In this document: piece after piece, positions 1 to 5,414 of the stretch | How the letters are laid out: each line of letters opens with the position of its first letter | How positions within the stretch are numbered: position 1 is the stretch's first letter | Origin: an uncultured Oscillospiraceae bacterium | Lineage (GTDB): Bacteria; Bacillota; Clostridia; Oscillospirales; Acutalibacteraceae | Reading direction: 5' to 3' | Assembly (NCBI GenBank): GCA_900546895.1 | Contig: UREO01000105.1 | Coordinates: 1 to 9,017, forward strand | DNA: 9,017 bases | Translations under genes and position numbers: made by a program | Notes under the pieces: generated by a model | Databases searched by the model: none | What the model was told of the DNA's origin: nothing | What the model saw: the letters and a program-made list of their open reading frames with translations, nothing else

Positions 1-574
1 TATGGTTTGTCAGATTGACAAACGTTGCTTTGTTTGTGATGGCAGTGTATTGTATTTTCAGCGTGTTGTCGTTCGAAAGAGTATATCGTACTCCGAAGGT
101 GCGTTCGCCGGGGAACCCGTTGTACCCATCGTTTAGATGTGTTTTAAAGGCAATGACTGCCTCGTCCGGGCCGCAGAAGAATTCACTGATATCCCATAAA
201 AAATGCCCCAGATTATCTGCTCCGCCATGCAGGGTGTTTCCGGAATCGTTTTTTTGCAGAGGATATTCTGTTCCCAGAATCGGCAAAAGGCCGTTTCGGA
301 TACGCCCGGCTGCCGGACCGATCGTAGCGCCGCTGTAGGTATTGCTGAGGGAATACTTCTTATAGTCGGACAGAGAAAGCGCAATATTTATAAGAAGACC
401 GTTCCTGTCCGGCGTTTTTACAAAGGCAACGGCGGCTCCCAAAGCAAGAAAGCCAACCTCTGTTCCGCGGTCGTTCTTTAAGCAATAAACCGGCTCGTCT
501 GCCCGGGAGTCCTTTGAATATTGTGAAATATGCGTAAAAATCGTGAAAACACCTCTTTCTTTTTCTTTCTCCAT
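1..574 (-). CDS. Aldose 1-epimerase (galactose mutarotase), C-terminus cut by window edge
   Basis: Interconverts alpha and beta anomers of aldoses such as galactose, glucose or arabinose in the cytoplasm. The minus frame from ATG 574-572 is open to the left edge and gives 191 residues, a little over half the usual ~340. Family landmarks appear in order: an N-terminal strand region ending LALGAAV (43-49), SGATIGPAAGRIRNG (81-95) with the substrate-binding Arg91, NTLHGG (113-118) with the first conserved His116, the GFPGERTF turn (153-160), and FVNLTNH (185-191) with the catalytic His191 as the last full residue. The Asp and Glu of the C-terminal half lie outside the window. An in-frame TAA stands three codons upstream of ATG 574, so no longer start exists, yet no Shine-Dalgarno precedes this ATG. 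It is divergent from the sugar importer, which suggests that it acts on the imported sugar. The family call is firm; the substrate is unknown. Confidence 0.88.
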   Translation of the reverse strand, partial: MEKEKERGVFTIFTHISQYSKDSRADEPVYCLKNDRGTEVGFLALGAAVAFVKTPDRNGLLINIALSLSDYKKYSLSNTYSGATIGPAAGRIRNGLLPILGTEYPLQKNDSGNTLHGGADNLGHFLWDISEFFCGPDEAVIAFKTHLNDGYNGFPGERTFGVRYTLSNDNTLKIQYTAITNKATFVNLTNH

Positions 575-623
575 TTCAGTTTACAGATTCCCGGACGGAA
601 AGCAATATGCAACTTTAAAAAGA

Positions 624-656
624 GCAATTTTTTTAAATAGTTACGCAATTTTGAAA
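624..656 (+). promoter_or_regulatory. Candidate AraC-family operator: 21-bp-spaced direct repeat
   Basis: GCAATTTT occurs at 624-631 and again at 645-652, exactly 21 bp apart, each followed by an A/T run. A related GCAACTTT lies at 609-616. Two direct half-sites two helical turns apart, with the proximal one overlapping the -35 element, is the known layout of activating AraC/XylS sites. An AraC-type regulator is encoded in the same locus. Its binding here is inference, and A/T richness raises the chance of coincidence. Confidence 0.4.
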
Positions 657-680
657 AACAAAAACCCGTTTCTTTATGCT
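651..680 (+). promoter_or_regulatory. Candidate promoter of the ABC importer operon
   Basis: TTGAAA at 651-656 as -35 and TATGCT at 675-680 as -10, spaced 18 bp, about 85 bases before the ATPase start. TATCAT at 680-685 preceded by TGC is an alternative extended -10. The -10 is imperfect, as expected for an activator-dependent promoter. No equally good promoter was seen for the divergent mutarotase gene. Confidence 0.4.
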
Positions 681-764
681 ATCATAAATATCAACAAATC
701 AACAAAAGAATAACTGACATACGAATAAAATATAGCGAATTATACGGAGAAGGAGGAGAAAGGG

Positions 765-2270
765 ATGGAAAGTGTACTGGAATTTAAACATATATCCAAA
801 TATTTTCCCGGCGTCGTTGCTCTGGATGATATCAGCTTCCAGGCGCACAGCGGCGAAGTGCTGGCTTTCCTTGGGGAAAACGGTGCGGGAAAATCGACCC
901 TGCTGAAGATATTGAACGGCGATTACCAGCCTGATCGGGGCGATTATTTGATCGACGGGGTTGCCAAACACTTTCGTTCGCCTCACGAAGCAATCGAAGA
1001 GGGAATCAGCGTCATCTATCAGGAACGTCAAATTTTAATGGAGCTGACCGTTGCGGAAAACATCTATCTGGGCCGGATGCCGGCCAACAAGCTGGGGGTG
1101 ATTAATAAGCGGCTTGCCAATAAAATGGCACAAAAAATCATCAATGATTTCGGCCTGCCTATCACTCCCCAGACCAAAGTCAAGGACTTGAGTATTGCTT
1201 ATCAGCAAATGGTGGAAATCATGAAGGCTTACAGCCGGGAAAACCTTAAAGTGATCTGTTTTGACGAACCCACGGCAAGTTTGAGCGATGCTGAAATCGA
1301 GTGTCTGTTTACGATTATCCGCAAACTGAAAAGCGAAAATAAAATCATTGTGTATGTCTCGCACCGGATGGATGAACTGCGAAAGATCACGGATAAAACC
1401 GCGGTTTTCAAGGACGGCCGTTATGTCTGCACGGTTTCGACCGGAGAGGTTTCGGAAAAAGAGCTGATCCGGTTGATGGTCGGCCGTGATCTGGGCGACG
1501 TTTACAAGAGCCTTGATCGGGATAAGACCATAGGGGATGTCCTTCTGGACGTTAAAAATGTTTCCTCCGATTATGTAAAGGAAAACTCCTTTCAGCTGAG
1601 GCGCGGCGAGGTGCTGGGGTTCAGCGGGCTGGTGGGCGCGGGGCGGACCGAATTGATCCGTGCCATTATCGGAGCCGACTCCCTGCGCAGCGGAGAAATC
1701 TATTTGGAAGGCAAAAAAATCGTCAACCGCTCCCCGAAGGACGCTATGGATAACGGTATTGTGCTGGTTCCGGAGGACCGGAAAATGCAGGGAATTCTGG
1801 CAAACTTGAGTGTGAAGGGCAATATTAATATCTCCATGCTGGACCAGAATGCAAACAAATTCGGGGTTGTTGATAAGAACAAAGAAAACGCCGTTGCCGA
1901 GAAGGGGATTTCCGGGTTCAAGATTAAAACCCCTTCTGCAGACAAAAAGATCATCGAGCTGTCGGGCGGAAACCAGCAAAAATGTATTGTTGCGCGGTGG
2001 ATCGCGACCAATCCGAAGGTCCTGATTCTGGATGAGCCTACCAAGGGGATCGATGTGGGCGCGAAATCCGAATTCTACCATATGATCTGCGCCTTCGCGA
2101 AACAGGGGCTCGGGGTGATTTTAATATCTTCGGAAATGCCGGAGGTGATGGGGCTCTCCGACCGGATTATCGTCATGAAATCGTTAAAGATCGTCGGAGA
2201 AATATCGCATGATGAAGCAACTGAGGACAGGCTTCTCAGTATGGGAATGATAGGGGAGGATACAGAATGA
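765..2270 (+). CDS. Sugar ABC transporter ATP-binding protein, duplicated (RbsA/MglA/AraG type)
   Basis: Energises sugar import at the inner face of the membrane. It is 501 residues long, the normal size for CUT2 ATPases that carry two fused nucleotide-binding domains. Domain 1 has Walker A GENGAGKST (37-45), the CUT2-type signature LSIAYQQ near residue 144, and Walker B with D167-E168 in FDEPTASL. Domain 2 has the degenerate Walker A VGAGRTE (290-296), in which the GKS is lost, as is normal for this family. Its canonical signature is LSGGNQQ (399-405) and its Walker B has D423-E424 in LILDEPTKG. The start is set by AAGGAGG at 750-756, eight bases before ATG 765. The stop overlaps the permease start by 4 bp (ATGA), so the two are translationally coupled. 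RbsA, MglA, XylG and AraG cannot be separated on this sequence alone; the neighbouring AraF-like binding protein favours an arabinose/galactose-type substrate. Confidence 0.95.
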   Translation: MESVLEFKHISKYFPGVVALDDISFQAHSGEVLAFLGENGAGKSTLLKILNGDYQPDRGDYLIDGVAKHFRSPHEAIEEGISVIYQERQILMELTVAENIYLGRMPANKLGVINKRLANKMAQKIINDFGLPITPQTKVKDLSIAYQQMVEIMKAYSRENLKVICFDEPTASLSDAEIECLFTIIRKLKSENKIIVYVSHRMDELRKITDKTAVFKDGRYVCTVSTGEVSEKELIRLMVGRDLGDVYKSLDRDKTIGDVLLDVKNVSSDYVKENSFQLRRGEVLGFSGLVGAGRTELIRAIIGADSLRSGEIYLEGKKIVNRSPKDAMDNGIVLVPEDRKMQGILANLSVKGNINISMLDQNANKFGVVDKNKENAVAEKGISGFKIKTPSADKKIIELSGGNQQKCIVARWIATNPKVLILDEPTKGIDVGAKSEFYHMICAFAKQGLGVILISSEMPEVMGLSDRIIVMKSLKIVGEISHDEATEDRLLSMGMIGEDTE

Positions 2271-3283
2271 ACGAGACATCCAAACAGAGGAAAGGGATAT
2301 CCGTACTGCAAAAGATAATCAATACCATCGGCGGGGAAAGACTGGTATTGATCGGCGCAATCATCGTGGTATTTATCCTTTTTTCATCCATGAACTCAAA
2401 CTTTTTTTCACTGACCAATATTATTAATTTACTGGTGGCTGCGTCCCTTGTCGGTCTGGTCGCCATAGGCCATACATACTTGATTGTTGCCGGGCAGAAT
2501 GACTTGTCGCCCGGGTCCCTCGCCGCTCTTTCCGGAACGCTCTGCGCGTTATTGGTAAGCTGGAAAATTCCGCTGGCGCTGTCCATCCTGCTCACTCTTG
2601 CGGTTGCGGCAGCCGTGGGTGTCTGCAACGCGATGATGGTGAACAAGATCAAGCTCGACCCTTTTATAGCCACTTTGGTATCACAGGCGATTCTGCGCGG
2701 CTTTGCTTATATCATCTGCGACGGCAAGCCTGTCGCGATCAGCGATCCGGCGTTTATTGAAATTGGAAAGGCCAGGTTTGCGGGAATCCCCTTATCGGTC
2801 TGGATCATGCTTCTCTCCATTGGAATTTTTGGCTTCATTCTTGCGAAAACAAAATTCGGGAGGAGCATTTACGCAATCGGCGGAAACAAGGACGCCGCGC
2901 GTCTGGCCGGACTGAATCCGCAGAAGATTATTTTAATCTGTTTTGTGATGATGGGCCTGTTCTGCGGGATCGGCGGAATCGTTTTTGCCGCCAGAATGAA
3001 CAGCGGGCAGCCTGCCGCCAATGTAAATCTTGAATTCGACGCCATTACGGCGGTAATTTTAGGCGGCGTCTCCTTTACCGGCGGCGTCGGAAATATGGGA
3101 GGAACCGTACTCGGGATCATTTTGATCCAGGCCTTCAACACCGGGCTGATTATGGTAAACGTTCCCTCCTTCTGGCAGTATGTGGCACGCGGCGCACTGC
3201 TGCTGTTTGCTCTGACCACCGATTACCTGCGCAAAGAGAAACGCAACAAGGTTCTGCTGGCGGCCAGCATGAAGAATGCGTAA
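2267..3283 (+). CDS. Sugar ABC transporter permease (RbsC/AraH-like, BPD_transp_2 family)
   Basis: Membrane channel of the CUT2 importer. It has 338 residues with about eight to ten hydrophobic segments, for example 27-40, 53-76, 102-125, 133-151, 174-193, 221-243, 258-296 and 304-318. The family's cytoplasmic coupling loop is visible as AIGGNKDAARLAGLN (203-217), and the glycine-rich AVILGGVSFTGGVG (262-275) is also typical. The start ATG overlaps the ATPase stop in ATGA, with GGGGAGG at 2253-2259 as ribosome binding site. Only one permease gene is present, so it presumably forms a homodimer, as in ribose and arabinose systems. The lysine-rich C-terminus (RKEKRNK, 322-328) fits positive-inside topology. 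Substrate cannot be read from the permease. Confidence 0.93.
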   Translation: MNETSKQRKGISVLQKIINTIGGERLVLIGAIIVVFILFSSMNSNFFSLTNIINLLVAASLVGLVAIGHTYLIVAGQNDLSPGSLAALSGTLCALLVSWKIPLALSILLTLAVAAAVGVCNAMMVNKIKLDPFIATLVSQAILRGFAYIICDGKPVAISDPAFIEIGKARFAGIPLSVWIMLLSIGIFGFILAKTKFGRSIYAIGGNKDAARLAGLNPQKIILICFVMMGLFCGIGGIVFAARMNSGQPAANVNLEFDAITAVILGGVSFTGGVGNMGGTVLGIILIQAFNTGLIMVNVPSFWQYVARGALLLFALTTDYLRKEKRNKVLLAASMKNA

Positions 3284-3300
3284 TGATGATTTGTTGCTTT

Positions 3301-3317
3301 ACATGCGATCAGCATGT
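3301..3317 (+). other. Small intercistronic hairpin before the binding-protein gene
   Basis: ACATGC (3301-3306) and GCATGT (3312-3317) form a 6-bp stem with a 5-base loop in the 64-base gap between permease and binding-protein genes. It lacks a proper T-run and is too weak for a convincing terminator. It could act as an RNA processing or stability element raising binding-protein mRNA over the upstream genes, which is inference. Confidence 0.35.
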
Positions 3318-3347
3318 TTAGAATAATGTGAAACAGGAGGATATTGT

Positions 3348-4367
3348 ATGAAAAAAGCGTTAGCATTTATTTTGTCGGTCACTATGGCATTTGCAAGCCT
3401 GGCGGGCTGCAGCAGCGGAGACGCAGGCTCCGCCGGTTCGGCCGCGGAGTCGAAAGGTTCCGGAAAATTGACGGTTTACGGAGTTTATAAGGCCGGGGAC
3501 CAAACGTGGTTTATTGATGAAGGCGCCGCGGCAAAAAAGGCGGTTGAGGCCGCGGGCGGTGAGTTTATCTATGTCGACGCCAAAATGAACCCGGAGGAGT
3601 ACCTGAAAGCGATCGACAACGCAATCGCAAACAATGCGTCCGGGGTTGTCACCTGCATTCCCGACCAGACGATGTCCCAGTCCGTTGTGGATAAGCTCAC
3701 ACAGGCAAAGATCCCCGTTGTTGCGGCGGATGACGCCCTGCAGGATGGCAGCGGTAAAAAGCTGGCCCCCTGGGTGGGAATCGACGCTTATGCCATCGGG
3801 GAAACGAACGGGAAATGGCTTGCCGATTACGCAAAGAAAAACGATCTGGTTTCCAAATCCGACGTCGGTCTGCTGATTATGACCATGGATACTGTTTCGA
3901 GCTGCGTGCCGCGCGCGGAGGGAGAATACGATGCCTTTACGAAGGAGTGTCCCGACTTTTCGGCAAACAGAATTTTTAAGGCGGATTACGACGGAACGAC
4001 CGATAAGGGCAACACCGCCGCCGCGACTGTGTTTACCGCTCATCCGGAAATCAAAACCTGGCTTGTGACCGGCGCCAACGAAGAAGGCACGGTAGGCGCG
4101 TGCCGTGCTCTCGAGAGTGCGGGACTCGATAAAAATGCCTGCGTGGTGGGGTTGGGCGCTTATCTCGCAAAGGACGAATTCAAGAAGTCCGGCGGTTCCC
4201 CAATGAAAGCCGCTACTTATTTCTCCTCCGATTCGATCGGGGCCGGTTCCGTTCAGGTGCTGCTCGATATGATCGCCGGAAAAGAAGTAAAGCAGGAAAC
4301 GGCAGTAAGCGCAGAAATCGTTACTCTGGAAAATTACAAAGAAGTGATGGGTGCTGCTGCAAACTAA
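3348..4367 (+). CDS. Sugar-binding lipoprotein of ABC transporter, AraF-like
   Basis: Captures the sugar outside the membrane and delivers it to the permease. It has 339 residues. The signal peptide (1-20) has a lipobox LAGC with lipidated Cys21, followed by a Gly/Ala/Ser linker (22-40) typical of Gram-positive lipoproteins. The rest is a periplasmic-binding-protein fold type I (Peripla_BP_4). Compared from memory with E. coli L-arabinose-binding protein, several blocks correspond: K48 and W54, CIPD with Cys103, AADD with D128-D129, R189, and HPEIKTWLVTGAN with N244. These match sugar-contacting AraF positions. The position of AraF Asn232 is Tyr272 here and that of Glu14 is Gln52, so specificity may differ. 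The start has AGGAGG at 3335-3340, seven bases upstream. The gene comes last in the operon, the reverse of the E. coli araFGH order. The transporter role is firm; arabinose or galactose is only the nearest guess. Confidence 0.92.
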   Translation: MKKALAFILSVTMAFASLAGCSSGDAGSAGSAAESKGSGKLTVYGVYKAGDQTWFIDEGAAAKKAVEAAGGEFIYVDAKMNPEEYLKAIDNAIANNASGVVTCIPDQTMSQSVVDKLTQAKIPVVAADDALQDGSGKKLAPWVGIDAYAIGETNGKWLADYAKKNDLVSKSDVGLLIMTMDTVSSCVPRAEGEYDAFTKECPDFSANRIFKADYDGTTDKGNTAAATVFTAHPEIKTWLVTGANEEGTVGACRALESAGLDKNACVVGLGAYLAKDEFKKSGGSPMKAATYFSSDSIGAGSVQVLLDMIAGKEVKQETAVSAEIVTLENYKEVMGAAAN

Positions 4368-4390
4368 GCCTTGCGATCCTTAAAAAGTAA

Positions 4391-4430
4391 GCCGCCCTGC
4401 GCTTAATTTTCTGCAGGGCGGCTGTTTTTT
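4391..4430. terminator. Bidirectional intrinsic terminator between importer operon and AraC gene
   Basis: GCCGCCCTGC (4391-4400) pairs perfectly with GCAGGGCGGC (4413-4422) around a 12-base loop. On the plus strand it is followed by TGTTTTTT, ending the importer operon 24 bases after its stop. On the minus strand the same stem is followed by TTACTTTTT, ending the regulator transcript. The regulator's stop codon (4403-4405) lies in the loop and its last residues are encoded by the stem. Confidence 0.9.
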
Positions 4431-5281
4431 GGAATTTTTGCGGTTTTTCCCCTGTATTTCAGGGGCGTGGTGCCGGTTGCTTTCTTAAACGAGGTGCAAA
4501 AGCTGCACTCATTATCGAATCCGCTTCGGTAGGCAATCTCCTTAATCCGTACATCCGTTGTGGTCAATAGGAATTTCGCAAGCTCTACGCGAACACGGAT
4601 GAGATACTCGTGAGGAGTAAAACCGGTTTCCTTTTTAAACACCCTTGTAAAATAGTATGGGCTCAGGGACGCGCGTTTTGCCAGCAGTGTCAGCGTTAGC
4701 GGTTGGTCTGCGTTTTCGGAAATGTAGGTCATAATCTCTTCAATCACAACGCTGTTATTGTCCTTTGAAACAATTTTATTGGCGCACAATATCAGTTCGG
4801 TCAGAAGATCCGTGATAATCTTGGAAATAACAACTTCGTTTACCTTCATATGGCCGTGATAACGCTCGAATATTTTACAGATGCAGTGTTCGGCATTATA
4901 GGGATTCTGAGGAGTGAAAATGATGCCGCTGCGGGTCGCGGTGTTAAAATACTGCCTTGCAAGGATTCCGTCGAAATGAACCCAATAAATTTCCCAGCTG
5001 TTCTTTGTGTAATATAAATGCGGTTGATAACAGTCTATAAACGCAAGGGAACCCTCTTGCAGCGGGATGTGGCGTCCGTTTTGCTCCACAAATCCGGTTC
5101 CTTGTTTTACATAGATAATCAGAAAACTGTTGTAGCTTTGCCGGTCTACGACATACGTGCTGTCGCAGAAATAATGCCCGGTGCAAAGAGGATAAAAGTA
5201 CATCGCTTCCGCCTGTGCGCTGTGGGTATGGAAATAAAGATCAGAGGTTTCCAGAATACCGGACTGGTCATATATTTTCAC
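4403..5281 (-). CDS. AraC/XylS-family transcriptional regulator with cupin sensor domain
   Basis: Probable sugar-responsive activator of this locus. It has 292 residues, normal for the family. The N-terminal ~150 residues form an AraC-type cupin ligand-binding domain, with typical pieces such as FLIIYVKQGTGFVE (53-66), LQEGSLAFIDCYQPHLY (74-90) and the WEIYWVHFDG block (96-105). The C-terminal domain has two helix-turn-helices: the first about 196-217 (LTLLAKRASLSPYYFTRVFK), the second about 245-268, with the signature AYRSGF then FKKATGTTPLKYR (265-277). The start is GTG at 5281-5279, with AAAGGG ten bases upstream; no in-frame ATG lies nearby. It is transcribed divergently from the DUF5107-TPR gene and convergently with the importer, so it sits between both probable targets. 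Its ligand is unknown; the imported sugar is the natural guess. Confidence 0.93.
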   Translation of the reverse strand: MKIYDQSGILETSDLYFHTHSAQAEAMYFYPLCTGHYFCDSTYVVDRQSYNSFLIIYVKQGTGFVEQNGRHIPLQEGSLAFIDCYQPHLYYTKNSWEIYWVHFDGILARQYFNTATRSGIIFTPQNPYNAEHCICKIFERYHGHMKVNEVVISKIITDLLTELILCANKIVSKDNNSVVIEEIMTYISENADQPLTLTLLAKRASLSPYYFTRVFKKETGFTPHEYLIRVRVELAKFLLTTTDVRIKEIAYRSGFDNECSFCTSFKKATGTTPLKYRGKTAKIPKNSRPAEN

Positions 5282-5414
5282 GATAACACAACCCTTTCAG
5301 TGAAGTAGCAAGAGCTTTTCTTATATTATAAAGGTTATTATAACATTCGTCAAACTGCATGGTTTTTGTGCAGAATTTTGTGTGGAACTTATTTTACCGT
5401 TAGGAGGCATCATC
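5282..5414. promoter_or_regulatory. Divergent regulatory region between AraC gene and DUF5107-TPR gene
   Basis: This gap of 133 bases must hold the plus-strand promoter of the large downstream gene. The only clear promoter is the minus-strand one for the regulator. On the plus strand, TATAAC at 5339-5344 is a possible -10 without a good -35. Two TGCA-centred units followed by T-rich bases, TGCATGGTTTTTG (5356-5368) and TGCAGAATTTTG (5369-5380), lie 13 bp apart and could be regulator contacts. An activator-dependent promoter is the likeliest reading, but this is inference. Confidence 0.35.
5325..5353 (-). promoter_or_regulatory. Near-consensus promoter of the AraC-family gene
   Basis: On the minus strand, TTGACG (-35, 5353-5348) and TATAAT (-10, 5330-5325) are separated by exactly 17 bp. 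Transcription would start near 5318, giving a leader of about 37 bases before the GTG start. Such a strong match implies constitutive expression unless repressed. The spacer contains a near-palindrome, GTTATTATAAC at 5334-5344 (plus strand). Confidence 0.75.

Noticed and set aside
15..481. Plus-strand reading frames of 107 and 92 residues, and an 83-residue minus frame, in the first 500 bases
   Set aside because: Another minus frame over the whole stretch encodes recognisable aldose 1-epimerase motifs; these are shadows of it.
575..764. Riboswitch or catabolite-response (cre) site in the leader of the importer operon
   Set aside because: No strong nested stems and no TGnAAnCGnTnnCA-like palindrome could be found in this A/T-rich gap.
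1035..2081. A 348-residue minus-strand open frame across the ATPase gene
   Set aside because: Fully antisense to a gene with all ABC motifs; composition is low-complexity shadow translation with no recognisable domain.
3360..4043. A 227-residue minus-strand frame over the binding-protein gene
   Set aside because: Antisense shadow of a well-supported lipoprotein gene.
5382..5414. GTG 5382 as start of the DUF5107-TPR gene (11 extra residues)
   Set aside because: The AGGAGG at 5402-5407 is placed correctly for ATG 5415, and no ribosome binding site serves the GTG.
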